Assembly: GCA_036937835.1 (NCBI GenBank)
Contig: CM072871.1
Coordinates: 424,501 to 488,500 of the forward strand
Length of the DNA stretch: 64,000 nt
Direction of reading: 5' to 3'
Source: Pampus argenteus
Taxonomy: Eukaryota > Chordata > Actinopteri > Scombriformes > Stromateidae
In this document: in pieces, positions 43,490 through 57,600 of the stretch
How positions within the stretch are numbered: the stretch's first letter is position 1
How the letters are laid out: every line of letters begins with the position of its first letter
Made by a program: the position numbers and the translations under genes
Notes under the pieces: generated by a model
What the model was told of the DNA's origin: nothing
Databases searched by the model: none
Seen by the model: the letters and a program-made list of their open reading frames with translations, nothing else

Positions 43490-43850
43490 TGTCCACACAG
43501 TCATTTAAAGTAGATGTGAAGCTTCTCTGAGGCTTCATCAGTGTGAGTTAGTCATATCAAGTGGATATCTGACACATTTACAGTCTGTTTAGCATCAAAT
43601 TCCCTCTTTGTGTTTCCCTGTTGAGCTGTGGTGGAAGTATAGGAACAAAAAGAGGGACTTTGGCTCTAAAAACACTGTAACGTTGAAACATATCTGCTGG
43701 ATTTGAAGCTTCAGATTAGCTTCACATAAACTTTAAATCCATGTTCGTGGGTTTAGTCTCCATCACTTCCATTGTAAGTGTGTTATGAAGGGATCTAATG
43801 GTCAGTATGAACAGGAGGATGATTACAGCAACAAACACATGTTCACTGTT
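43490..43850. repeat. Reverse copy of the 39425 repeat family
   Basis: AACACTGTAACGTTGAAACA, GGATTTGAAGCTTCAGATTA and GTGTTATGAAGGGATCTAAT are shared, reverse complemented, with 39425-39690. The first block is shared with 60185-60250. It is the longest copy in the window. Confidence 0.85.
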
Positions 43851-44099
43851 CATTTACTGACTGTTGGTTTAAGACTCACTAGAAACATTGTGAACTCGTC
43901 CTTTAACACTCTGTGGAATAATGTGTTGTTAATCCCAATGGTATTTATTTTAATTTACACATTTTGCATGTTATGTTTGATTTTCATAACTATGTCTGTG
44001 TTTACGTAGTTTTTATTTTTCCACTACAATATCCGCATAAAGTGCAGCAATGTGAAAAAAGTGCTTTGTTACGGATATCAGATTAGAAAATATGAAACT

Positions 44100-44480
44100 C
44101 ATGAATCTCCACTCTGGTGCAGCAGGTGGCGGTGTGCACCTTCACGGTGGTTTGCGATCCGCAATAAATACAAAGGTGAAGAAGAGTGAACGTAGAAGAA
44201 TCACGTGATGCTGTTTCTGTCACAGTGCGCAAATGCGCACCCTGCAGTCCGATCCTCCGGTGGATAACGACAAAACAAACACTACCAGGCTGGGAAACGA
44301 CACGTTAGGGCGGAAGAGAAAACAGTGGTTGAGGGGGCGGACAGGGACGAAGGGAAACGTCTGTGACGCAGAAGGTAACACTCACTCACCTGAGCGGAGC
44401 CGCTTCTCCTGGCCGGAGCGGGTCCAGGTACGGGCCGCCGAGTCGCTTCTTCGGGCCGGAGCGGGTCCTGACATCCACCG
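44100..44480 (+). promoter_or_regulatory. cul9: Probable cul9 promoter and 5' UTR exon
   Basis: GC- and CpG-rich island (GGGGCGGACAGGGACG, GGCCGGAGCGGGTCC twice) about 1.5 kb before the first cul9 coding exon, which opens with an acceptor only 5 nt before its ATG and therefore needs an upstream non-coding exon. A candidate donor is GCAGAAG|GTAACA near 44374. The 104-codon open frame here has no recognisable family. Confidence 0.35.
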
Positions 44481-44529
44481 TTACTCCGAGACGACCCCAG
44501 CTGAGAGCATGACAAACCAGACTCCATTC

Positions 44530-45340
44530 AAACATCTGCTAATTTAACGCGATGCTACTTTAATGCAACTTTGTGAGCGTACGGGACACTCACCTCTATT
44601 ATGTATGTTATTAAAACAGCACGTAATAGAAAATGTTCTTTTAAGGCTGTTTTTTATCGGTGTCGATGTGTATTTACACGCCGACTTCACAAGAAGCGTC
44701 TGTTTAATGCTGTACAGAGTTGACAATGTTCAAGCTTCAGTTAGACTTGACTTCAACCAACGTTAATAAATATCTGGTCATTTCTGAACGGAGTTTGGTT
44801 CGTCGCTCTGTGCAGCGCGGCGTGGATACGGCTAACGTTAGCTAATAGTAACGATTTAATAACCAGAAGATTATGTGACGTATTGAACCAACCAGGTCCT
44901 GAGACATTCATCCAAGAGTTTATTAAAGTGTATGAACGTCATCTGCTAACTTTAACACAGAGCAGGACCCACCGCTAACGCTAGCTAACAGTTCAACGTC
45001 AGGATTTGGCTATTTTCTGGGTCTTTTCTAGAAATATCCGTTAGCAAGCTGACAGCCTGAGTAACAGCCGCTTAATGTCAGTAATGTTCGCATCAGTGCT
45101 TATTAAATATAAGTATGTTAATAGCGTTTATCTTTCTGTGTGGCTTGGCCTAACGTAGTGGCACACAGTTGGTGGTCAGTTAGAGTTGGTCCAGTTATTA
45201 GACGGACCCCTGTGGAGGCTCACACGCCCAGCGGCGCATGTGTCAACCTCACAGGAAAGAAGCCGTGGCAGCACCAGAAAGAGGAAGCTGTCTGAAACCG
45301 AAAATAAAGTCGTGGAGAATATCTACATCTGTAATTTAGC
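44530..45340. other. cul9 upstream intron or intergenic DNA
   Basis: Nothing was recognised apart from short GCTAACGTTAGCTAA and GCTAACGCTAGCTAAC motifs typical of fish genomic DNA. Confidence 0.45.
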
Positions 45341-45344
45341 CTGA

Positions 45345-45545
45345 CACAGAGGTGGACTGTAACTAAATACATTTACCCAAGTATTGTACTTAAGTACAGT
45401 TTTGAGGTATGTGTACTTTACTTAAGTATTTCCACCCCACTACAATTCAGAGGGAAATATTGTACTTTCTACTCTTTCTACATTTACCTGATGGCTTTAG
45501 TTACTTTTTAGATGCAGATTTGACACAATAGATAAGAAAAACTAC
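45345..45545. repeat. Ubiquitous teleost repeat (ACTTAAGTATTTCCAC type)
   Basis: GTACTTTACTTAAGTATTTC, TTCTACATTTACCTGATGGC and TTAGTTACTTTTTAGATGCA form a well-known fish interspersed repeat. It shares blocks with 33655-33745 and 53650-53720. Confidence 0.75.
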
Positions 45546-45835
45546 AACTCCCATGAAAATGTACTTATTGAAACTTGGTTTCATCAGTTTCTATAATGTT
45601 TTCCATGCGGTCTGTGGGCTGATGGGAAATGGTGTTCTAGGCTTGTGAAAATGGCTGTCCGTATGCAAACAACAACAACACGACATGGTGTGGAGTGGGA
45701 TGAGGTTTCAGGGTTGGATTTTTCATTTGTTTGACTTAATAGAAATATTGATGAGATCGTCTTACTGCTGGAACTTGTAATTATTGAATATCACGTGGCC
45801 GCCTCATGTGACTCTCTGCTGTCTCCTCAGTGACC

Positions 45836-48800
45836 ATGGTGGGCGAACGCCGCAATGGGAACCTGTTGGTCCAGCTCGGCCCAAGGCTGCAGGCATATCC
45901 CGAGGAGCTGATCCGTCAGCGCCGCACCCATGACGGCCAGACGGAGTACCTGATTCGCTGGTGCCTCATCACCATTGACAATGGCTCCAACTCTGGGAGC
46001 AGTGGCGGTGAGGCGAGTGGGACAGGTGGTGGCAGCTCCGGAGGGGGCGGGTCCAGCAGCTCAACATCAGGCGAGATCAAACCAGAGAACATCCTGATGT
46101 GGATGTCGACAGAAGACGTATATGCCAACTGCCCCACCTTGCTGGGCAAGAGGAAAACGGACTCACAGCGGCCCCTGCAGCTGCAGGAGAAGCAGCAGGG
46201 CTGCGAGACGGTGGACGGAGGTGAGAGGAGTGGTGGCGAGTTTCCGACAGACGTCACCTTCGATGAGGTGGAGCTATCGGACATGAAGGAGGATGTGAAG
46301 AACCTGGTGTGTCGCGCCAGAAAGCAGATGGCCAAGAAGAGCGACTTCTCCATCAGCATCACGCACACCATCCACGTGCTGAGCGCTTACGCCAGCATCG
46401 GCTCACTGGTCGGCGTCTTCAAGGAGACGGGTGCCCTCAACCTACTGATGGAGCTGCTGTGCAACAAGGAGACACAGACCAGACGCAGCGCCGGGAAGAT
46501 GCTGCGAGCGCTGGCATCACATGATGCAGGTAAGTCAGGTTTTATTTCGGCCAGGGAAAACGAAACTCTGTGATTGGCTAGCAGGTGTCAAGTTAACAGT
46601 ATTAGAGCTCAAGGTGTATTAAGCTGGAGGTAACCATAGCAACATCACTGATGCATTTTGTTGACAATAAAACTAACAGGAGTTGCTACAATTAATCGAT
46701 TAGTCAATCAACAGAAAATTGATCAAATAATAATTTCATCTCAAGTATGAAGCCAGTAAATTAATAATCCTTTGAACAGTCAGTTGGTTAGTTAAAGGCC
46801 TCCTGCAGGTTAAATATTGTTCACCACTGACTCTAAACATGCTGGACGACTCCAGTGTTGAGTCTGATGTGATGGAGATTTGTTGTTCTTCTGGTTGGAG
46901 GACTATAAACAATTTAAGTTTTAGGGAGGAAAACTTTTTGTGTCCCGTTTTATTAGAGTTTGCGACAGAAGTTCTTTGTTATTAATGTAAGACATTGTGA
47001 GTTGTTTCTCCTGCAGCAGCACTGTTGGTGTCTTTTTATTCTTTTTTGTGTGTTTATTTAGCCGACCACACAGATAAACATTGTTACAGATCTGCAGCCC
47101 TCATCCCTGGCTAGGGCTTTAAAAAATGTTCAAACCAGGACTCTGTGACAATGGGCCGATCGGGCATTGGATACCGTTTTTACCGATATTACAGTTGACC
47201 CTTCGTAAGTCCCGCCCCTCTCACTCTGTGCTCCAATAACAACTGAGTAAAGCCTTAGAACAACCCCAGTCTCTTTCAGGCAGTGAGGCATATAGTTTAT
47301 TAATTAAACACTGGTATCGGATCGATACTCGGTATCGTCTGAAACCCAAAGCTGGGGCCTGCTCTTGTGCTCGTCTCTTGTGCTCGTCACTGCCCCAACA
47401 TAAAGCGCCGTTCTAGGATTGGTTCTGTACTGCAGTTTTTTTAAACTCTTAATTGTTGAAAATTGCAAAACATTTTTTTCAGTTTTTGTTTTTAATGTTT
47501 TTATTTAGTTTCAATATTTTTATTTATTTAAATAATTTTTGTTGATAGAATAAACTCTGTTATCCAGTCAGTTGTTATTTTATCTCTTAAATGTTAATTA
47601 TTTTTGTATTGGTGCAAACAGAGTGCATAAACACAAAACAGGAGTAGAAACATAAAGTGAGTGAGACAAAACGAATAATAATCCAAAAATCACTGGATAT
47701 AATAATATTAATATGTTGTTGTTATTATTGTTATTATTATTATTATGCAGCCTGATCATGTTCCACAAATGACAAACTGCCGATATGAACCAAGCAGTCC
47801 CAGCAGATCAATAACTGATCACTATGAGCACAATGAGATAACACACTCCAAGTGACATGTTGAAACAGTAAAGAGTTTATTTATTGGTTTATGAAGTTCA
47901 ACTAACTCTTTACACTTTTTTTTTTTTAATCTGCTGCTTCTTAAATGAGTTTGCTGCTTTTCAGTATCGTAAATTGAATATCTTAACAAGACATCTGATA
48001 ACCTGTAAGTGATCAATCCATCTGAGAAAATAATCTTCAGATTAATTGACAGTAAAACAAATAATTGTGAGTTGTAGATCTATTTTGTAATAAATGTTTT
48101 TGGTGAGCCTAAATTCTACATATTTTTATAATTCATCATAAATTTGAAATTGAATTGTTCACATCAAATATTACTTTAATTTTCTAATAATTCAGGTTAT
48201 TCCGAAAAAAAGTGGCACAACATACGCATATGATAAATAAACAGACCACAGCGTCAGTTTAATCTGCTCCCAGAGTCTTTTTATACTTCTAACATTACAG
48301 ATAATAGATTTATTGATCTTATTTTCCTGTCTTCTCCCACTCCACAGCCAGATTTTATATTCTTTCTTAATTTTTTGGTCACATGTAGAGAAACTCGTGG
48401 GTGGGGAGCAGCTGAAGGTTTTTCCCATGAGTCATCAGGGCTGCAGGGATGAGGAGGTCTCACTCTGGCTGTTTCTACAAATCCTTTTTTCTTAATAGAC
48501 TCTGGAAACAGCATTTTGAGTGTTTTGAGTTTAGGGCCTTTTGATAAATACAAGTTTATTGTGGCCAAGAACAAAACTAATGGGTCAGTAAGACAAACAA
48601 CAGTTAGGAGTCGGTGTATTGATTTTATTTAAACTGAAAGTTTGACTATTCCACAACATGCTGTCAGATTTATGATAAAATACAGTCTAAAAATGACTTG
48701 ACACTTTAAGAAATATGACATTTAACAATTCCTACAAAAAACACAACTAGAAACACAAAATAAAAGGTGTCACATGTCAATCTGGCATCAGTATGATCTC

Positions 48801-49181
48801 ACCTCCAGCTGCACTGTTTCAAAGATTAAGATTTCTCACTAAAATAAATCAGATGCATGCCAAATTAAATACGATACGGCCACATACTGTCCGTCTGGCT
48901 GCCCGGTTGGAAGTTTTTAAAGTTCTTATCTTAAGGTTTTTCATTTAAATAAATGTCTGTCAGTGAATGAGGTAATACAGTGGTAAATGAGCCTATGGTC
49001 CACTGTTGGAAGCCGTTGCATTTACATTATTATGAGTTAGAGTCATGTTTTTTATCACCAGTGGTCTGACTGCAGTCTGGTTGGTCCGCCTGTTCTTTCC
49101 GGTCTCACTAATGTGTTTATGTTTTATACATGTCTGTTTATTTATCATATGCTTGTTTTTGTAATTCAGTGCTTTCTTTGT

Positions 49182-49212
<31 letters not shown>

Positions 49213-52200
49213 TTTTATTTATATAGCCCAAAATCACAAAATACACTTGTCTCAGAGGGCTTTACAATCTGTACAGGGAGTGACACCCTCTGTCCTTAGA
49301 CCCTCGTCTACTGTTCTTTTAGCTCTTCAGGTGTTTTAACTTAACATGCAGGACGAGGCTGTTTACAGCTGGTGTTCATGTCTTCAGTCTGCGCTCTGAA
49401 GCCCTTTTTAAGTTTACATCTTAAATATTAATCTCAACTTAGAAAAATGGCAATTACATTTTTTTTTTTCCCACAGAAATTAATGACATGCGGAGATAAG
49501 TTTTCTTATACCTCTTACGTTAAGAACAACCTCTCAGCTTGTGAACCAGTACTCTAAAGAACCAACTGAAGAGTACAAAAAGTTCTTTATTGAATCAAAT
49601 TTTATTTATATAGCCCAAAATACATTACAAATACAAATAAATACATCTCGGAGGAATACAATCTGTACAGGGAGTGACACCCTCTGTCCTTAGACCCTCG
49701 ATTAGTGAGGAAAAACTTGACCACCAAAAAACCTTTTAACAGGGAAAAAGGTGGAAGAAACCTCAGGAAGAGCCACAGAGGAGGGATCCCTCTCCCAGGA
49801 CGGACAGACGTGCAATGATGTCACATGTACAGAACAAATCAACACACACATATTGTACAATTGAGTGATCAGTAAGACACATTTATCTGCTGACAGCCAA
49901 CTGATCACATGATTGGTCACATGAAATAACAGCCAATCAAGGAGAGAGAGAGCTTGACTCCACATCTGCTCCTTTAAAAATCTTATTCTGCAACAGGTTT
50001 ATTGTCTTTGTGTGAACTCTTTGTAATTGATGAACAACAGTCTGTTTGAGGCCTTCAGCTAACTTTTCTTCATATCTCCTCCGCAGGAAGTCGGGCCTAC
50101 GTGCTGCTGTCTCTCAGCCAGCAGGATGGCATTGAGCAGCACATGGACTTCGATAACCGCTACACTCTACTGGAGCTGTTTGCAGAAACCACATCATCAG
50201 AGGAACACGGCATCTCCTTTGAAGGGATTCACCTGCCTCAGGTAAAAATAACAAATGAACTGAAATGACATTTGGTTTTGGTGTCACCAGGGGGATGATG
50301 TGTGGGATTATCAATTAATTAGGAAAATATCATCAGAAGAGTCTAAGTTCATATTGTTTGTTCAGATTCCAGGGAAACTGCTGTTCTCTCTGGTGAAGCG
50401 TTATCTCTGCGTTACCTCCTTGATGGACAAGCTCAACACGGCGGGGGCGGAGTCTAGCTCTGACAGACAGGATGCCAGCCCCTCCCCTGCCTCTTCCTCC
50501 AGCACCGCCCATCAGACGGAGCACCTCCGCATGCAGCGCGAGTTCGACTTCACCATGGCGATGGCCAACCTGATCTCAGAGCTGGTGCGGGTGATGGGCT
50601 GGGATCGCAACCGCCAGCCGCCCGACGGTTCCGCCCAGCACCTAGGAGGAGGCGGAGCCTGCGGGAAAGCGCAGGGGGAGGAGGCACCCCGCCTCGTCCT
50701 CAGGTCGATCTTCCAGCCTCGCTTCTGCACCTCACCTGTCACCGTCACTGCCACCACCGCCATGACCGCGCCGACCACCACGCCACCAAAGAAGAAGACT
50801 GGAAACGGCTTTAAGACGCGCTCGGACTTTGCCAGCCGCTCGGCCTACGTGGAATATGTCCAGGACAACCTGAAGAGCGGCATGACAGTCCGCATGCTGG
50901 AGGACTACGAGGAAGTGAGCGCCGGAGACGAAGGAGAGTTCCGCTACAGCAATGATGGCTCGCCACCTGTTCAGGTGAGAGTATGATCTGTTATAGCTGC
51001 AGACGAAAACTTAAAACAATATTTTTAATGTTGTGTGTGTGTATTAACTTGTACGTTTACTCTTTGGTAGAGGGGATATAACGCCATTGACATGTGACCA
51101 AAAAGAAACTGAGTGTTACCTTGATCAAAATTGCAGATTTGTCAGGTTTTAACCTTGTTGTAAACATTTGGGATAATATAAGTACACATCTCAAGAAAAT
51201 GTATAACAAGACTTTCATATGTAAAAATTGCATATTACACCAATTATATTGTGTTTGTTAAATTTTTGTGGTTGCTGTAACACTTTTTACACTTTTCCCT
51301 TCAGGATGAAAAAAGTACTCGATCTAAACGTCAGAATCACTGAATTAATAAAGTTCAGACTCTGATGGTGTTTGATTGATGTGCCCCCCCTCCCATGGTG
51401 CTTTCAGGTGTACTGGAACTCCCTGTCCAGGACTTACTGGGTCCACTGGCACATGGTGGAGATCCTGGGCAGCGGCAGCAGCAGTCAGAGCGAGAAGGAG
51501 ACTCAGGAGAAGGCTTCATCTCTGACTGAGACCATCAAACTCACTGCAGGTAAGATCTAACATCCACCTTTGTGTCTCTTGTCTGTCGTCAGGATGTCAG
51601 CATGTTAGTTTATCTTCTTCTGTCCCAGTGAGTCAGACGTTCTTCTTGAAGCCTCCCGGCGGTCTCTACTCGCTGCCGTACCTGTCAGAGGGTCTTCACG
51701 TGGAGCCAGTGGCTCTCAGTAGGGCCGAGTGGTGGGAGATTCTCTTCTTCATCAAGAAGCTGGAGCCCAAACAGCAGCAGGAAGTCAACAGCATGCTGCT
51801 GCAGAGCCTCGACGACCAGGTACGACACAAACACGCTTATCCTAAACATTACTAAGAGACACGGGCGGGGAAATGCTCATAAGAGCCTATTTTATTACAG
51901 CTTGTATACCAACAGTCTAAAAATCTAAGATTGAAAAAAAGCTTACATTATATTTTCCTAGAGCTCATGGTGACACCTTCAAATGTCTTGTTTTGTCTGA
52001 TCTACAGTCAAAACCCAAAAATAATCAGCCTGCTGTCATGTATGACGCAGATAATGACTAGCAAAACGAATCAGAATTCCTTGGTGATACAGACTCCTGG
52101 TTCCTGACGTCTGTTCTGTATGACATCTGTTCTCCAGGAGGCAGAGCTGGACGACTCGGCTCTGATCAGTCTGTCTGTTCCTGGGGACGTGGCCAAGAAG

Positions 52201-54657
52201 CTCCTCCACTACCTGAAGCAGAAGCTGCCGTCATCCTGCCTGAGTGACCTGCTCTGCTCCCACGCCTTCTGCAAACACTACCTGATGAGAGGAGGAGGAT
52301 GTCTGGAAGACGAAGAGCTGCTGGGTGAGGACTCCTATGGACCTCCTCGTGTTTCTTTACTCAAGGAAGATGATGAGTCTGACTTGTTTTGTTTTTATAG
52401 CTGAAGGCTCTCTGAGTTCATCTGCCCTGGGGGTAGTAGGAAGAGGACAAAACGCATCCTCTTCATCATCAGACTCTGCCTACTCTTCCTCTGTGATGGG
52501 CTCCGTCTCTAAAAAAGCCAAGAAGGAACTTCCTACCGATTCGGGCCGCGGCAGCCCGGAGACAGAGAGCGAGCTGCCCACAGAGGATGACAGCAGGTAC
52601 CCTGAAGACCTGGAAGACAAGATGAAAGGTGAGACAGATCAACTGATGGGGGCGCCATAGCAGCAGGCGCCATAGCAGCCAGCTCACAGTTCAGATACTA
52701 CACGATCATTTAAAATAGCCAAAGTGAATTCTTCACACACTGTTACTGCAGAAACTATCAGAAAACTGTCAAATGAAGAATATGTCAGCACATAGGGTTA
52801 AAAAGTGCTTCTGTACAATGAAGCTAAAGGGTCATGTAAGCAGGAAATCATAATAATTGATAAATTATTGCTAAATATTGAAATTGTATCATAAATGGGG
52901 GAAATAATTACAGTAATTGGACATGTTTTGTCATCAAATTTTACTAAATAAACACACAAAACATATTGATCCAAAATGTAGAAACATAAACAATAGGAAA
53001 TGTCCAATTTCCCATCATGCTTTGTGCTAGAGCAGTTTGTTTGTTGTTGTTAAGTTATTGATCCTTGAAAGATTTCACAGCAGCTACATTTAGTCAAACA
53101 AACCACTGCAGACATCGATCAGTGGACATAACACAGCAAGGTCCAAAAATAGTAAAAATAATTTACTAGATTACAATAAGATAACTAAGAAAAGAGTAAA
53201 AACAGAAACTCTCCACTGAGCATCTGCATAAACACTGTTCTGTTTACAGAGGTTCAGTTTGTTCCTGAAATTTAATTTCATCATTGTGTCACTTTTAGCT
53301 CATCACTTTAGTATGATCGATGCAACCTTTTTATTTAACACTATCATTAATTCATTCATGTGACATGCTGTCCTTCTGTTTTTTTTAAGGGTTTAGTTGT
53401 TGGGATGTTCTGTTCTGTTCTGTTCTGCAGTGTTTAACAACCCACGGGTCCAGGGGAAGAAGACGGTGTTGGAGAAACTGGGCGAGGTGGTGGACATCCT
53501 GAAGAAGGGGGGCTCTGCCTCGGACCAGGCCCAGCAGCTGACCGCCATCCTCTTCATCACCAGGCTGCTGGAGGAGAAGGGAGCCCAGGAGAAAAACTCC
53601 ATGAGGAGTGACTCTGCCCAGACCATCCGGTGAGACCCACCTCCAGTATAACTCCACTACATTTATCTGACAGCTTTAGTATTTGACTCAATGGATAATA
53701 TAAGAAGCTTTTAAAATCCAACACATTGTTAAAGATGAAACCAGTGGTTTCAACCTTTTAGTCTTTTGACGTCTTACTAAAAGCAGTGTGTAGTCGGGTC
53801 ACATTTCAGATGTCTATGAGTTGTTAACAGCTCCACCAAATAGTGATTTTTACCTCTAAACTTCTCACATGGTTTCATTTCAATAAATGTTCAAATGATC
53901 CAATATTTCATCAAAAATCAAAGATTAGAGAAAAAGTCCAAAAGCTGAAAACAGATTTGTGTATCAGAACTTTGTTTCTTCTTCTTTCCTCTCCCATTAA
54001 TCATCTCACACTAGCAGTGTGATGCATACATCAGGCATATGTGGATATAACTGTTAATTCCTTATAATACTTGGAGCGTTTTTCAGGAGCTAGACTGTAG
54101 CTGGAGGGTAGGGCTAATGATTATTTTCATGACTCATTAATCAGCTGATTACTTTCGTGGTGAATCATCTTTGTCTATTAAATGTATTTTCTGCTGCAGC
54201 TGTATGTGTTGAATTTCTTTCATTGTGCCAGAACAGAATGTGACGATTGTTCTCTGACAGCGACAAGGTGCTGAAGCTGCTGGTGGAGCTGCTCGGCTCG
54301 TCCTCTAAAGACGTGGTGATCAGTACGCTGAGGCTCACGCACCTCCTCATGGTGAAATATGAGTGGAGGGTTTCCTTCGCCACCGAGGGCGGAGTCAAAG
54401 CCGTCCTGTCCTGTATGCAGGAGTTCTCCTCTGTCACACACGTGCAGCAGCTGGCACTTGCGGTAAGACGAGCAACACACATCCACGGACATGATAATAT
54501 TAGAGCTTCAACAACATGATGCACAACATACATAATGTGGTGACAGAATCACAACATCTTCCCTCATTTCTGACAAGTTCATCATCTTAAATAAGACAGT
54601 GGTGAATTCAGATGGGACTTACTTATTTAGAGATGATTTTTATAAGTGTATATATAT

Positions 54658-54688
<31 letters not shown>

Positions 54689-57600
54689 TAGATATGTGTC
54701 TATGTATGTTATGTATGTGTATACACACATACCTCCCCATCCCCCATGGAGTATCCCATGTTCTTGTTTGTTCCCATCAGACTCTGAAGGTGATCACTGG
54801 AGCCAGTAAACATGATCTCCGCAGCGTCGGCAGCAGTCTTCCTCTCTCAGAGTCTGGCACTCAGATGATGTTGGAGATCTTTGCCAGCATCGGCTCAGCC
54901 ACGCCCGAAGGCTCCAAAGGCCTGTTGGGAGCCATCCCTGCTGCCATTGATCTCATGCTGAAAACTAAAGGGTAACTGGAAGTTTAGGTGCTACTGTATC
55001 TGATGTGTGATTGTTACGTATTGATCAACGCTCTGACATGTCCTCTGCAGCTGCATGCTGTCGGTTCGTAATGGCCTGCTGGTCATCATCATGCTCATTT
55101 CCAACCATAAGAGCCTGGCAGAGCAGCTGGTGGCCTGTGACGTCACCACCGTCCTGAAGAAATGTCTATCGCTGTCTGGAGCTGAGACCATGCTGGCCAT
55201 CATCGCCCTCAACCACATCTCCATGGTGCACAAGCTGGAGCACAAAGGTAAACTCATCACCAGTGTCCTGACAGATGAGAAATCAAGTCAGTAACAAACA
55301 TTAATGGGACATTAATGCATCCAGATGGAGAGGGAGAGGAGGTAAAGAGAACCTCAGTGCATCATGGGAACATTCCCGGGACTCTAGGCCTATAGCAGCA
55401 TAACTAAGGACTGGTGCAATGCAGGCTTGAGCCAGCACTAACTATAAGATTTATCACGTTTGAAGGGATTATTTGATTTAAATTCATAGTTTTCACATGT
55501 TTTGCGTGTGCAGAGAGTCCGGAGCAGCTGGACTTTAAGGACACAGAGCTGCAGATGTTGGTGGTGAGTCTGAAGGAACTGACGGCCACTAAAGAAATGA
55601 TCCAGACTCTTGAGCAGCTGTTGTGTGATGATGCCTCACAGCTGGAGGAGGAACGCAGCCAGGTACACACACACACACACACACTCGCCTAGAGATGAGT
55701 CACATGGTTTATTGTGGTGATTAGTTCACAGTTTTATACTAAGAGAACATCTGGAGGCATGCTTTAGATCAGTGGTCCCCAAACTATGGCCCGTGGGCCG
55801 GATACGGTCTACCTCCACATTTTGCCCAGCCCCCTGAACAATACCAGAGATGCATTATGATTTTTTTTCAGTCTGGCCACGTGATCGAGACTTGTACGTA
55901 ACGAGCTGCTACCTGAAATAAACGCATTTCTTCATTCAAAAAACGGTCACCGAGCAGATCAGCCCAGAATGGAAATGGTACCTGGCATTTTTAACAGACG
56001 TGACAGAAATGCTGAACAGCCTTAACTTGCAGCTACAAGGCCAAGGGACACTAATTTGCGACATGTATTCCCACATAAAAGCATTTGAGGTGAAACGAGC
56101 GCTGCTTTTGGAACAAGTGAAACAGAACAACTTCAATCATCTCCCTGCTACCCAAAGTGTGTGGAAGCAGTGGAAATGCTGAAGGGCGAGTTCGGTGTGC
56201 GATTCTGTGAACTACATGTTAATGCAAAAGATATCCGCCTTTTCCAGAACCCCTTTGTTTCAGACATCGATGAAGCCCAGCCTCCTTATCAGTTTGAGTT
56301 GGCTGAGTTACAGAACTGTGATGTCCTGAAAGACGCATTCAAACATCCTTCTTCTCAGTAAGAGAGAGGCTCAAATTACATACCGTATTTTCCAGACTAT
56401 AGAGCGCACCTAAATATAAGGCGCACCCACTAAAATTTGAATGAAATATATATTTTGTCACATATAAACTGCACCGGACTATAAGCCGCCGATATATACA
56501 TACCCGATACATAAGTGTTTATTCATATACTGAACTGATTGTTTACGAACAGTGCCGCAATAAAAGTGCTGATAAACAAAACAGAAAAGTCATTGATGGT
56601 TTTATTTATCTTCCTCCTGCGTACTGAAACCATTATTGTGCAGTGTGCGGGAGGAAAAGGTGACAGCCGCTGTTAAAGCGCAACTGCGCAACTATTAAAG
56701 TGGCTTCATTCTCTCATGAAATTAAGCCACACGTCACTATTTATCTTCCTCCTGAGCATTTAAAACTAATGAACACCAAACCACTGTCACTTCATTTCTT
56801 CTGCGCACTGAAGACACTGAAGTCGTCCTCTTCAGTGTCTGAGTTGAACAGCGTCAGATAATCTTCATCACATATCGTCTCACCGCGGCTGCACGTAAAT
56901 TTGCCGTTAATGAATCTATGGCATAGATTCATTAACGGCAAGCTTACGTGTCCTTACTGTTTACTTCACGGATAACCAGATCGATGGCATTCAACTTAAA
57001 AGCTGCATCATAGGAATTGCTTCGGTTTTAACAAATTTTAGCAAATAAAGTAATGATACATAAATAAAAACAGTAACACACATATGAGAATAGATAAATA
57101 ATGAAATAAAATAGGGCCACTCAACCCGATCAAATGCTTTTTCCACATCCAGGGAAACCACCACCTCAGGAATCTTCAAGGATGCGGGAGAGTGATCATC
57201 CTTCCTAAAGAGTTATTTTTAAAAGCAAACCTTTTTACCCTGGCTTTTAATTTAGCCTGTTTTACTGCTTGTTATATCCTTTTTATTCTATTTTTATTTA
57301 TTTTTCTTGATTTTATTTTTTTTTATTTTTTTTTTCCTTTTTAATTATGATTTTACTCACTTCAATACACATGAATAATTTTATTTACCCTATTGTTCAG
57401 ACTATAAGGTGCATCTAAAATCATTAGATTTTCTCAAAATTCAACAGTGCGCCTTATGTATGACTCCCCGATTCTAAAAGCAGAATGTGATGAACTGCTG
57501 TCATTTTGGAGAACTAAAAATATGATTGGTTTTTTTTTTTTTGTGTTTGTTTTTAAGGTGACTCACAGCCGTGACACCTATCAGGACCTGGTCCGCCTGA

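Larger units (their letters stand above)
56381..57475. mobile_element. Copies of the TACCGTATTTT DNA transposon, decayed
   Basis: TACCGTATTTTCCAGACTAT at 56381 and, in the same orientation, a diverged left end at about 57387-57466 (TCAGACTATAAGGTGCATCT, AAAATCATTAGATTTTCTCA) match the left end of the element at 20362. They may be one rearranged insertion or two. A palindrome and a LINE fragment lie between them. Confidence 0.65.

Noticed and set aside
44233..44547. 104-codon open frame in the CpG island before cul9
   Set aside because: No domain and no conserved start context; more likely 5' UTR and promoter sequence. The real family start MVGER lies at 45836.
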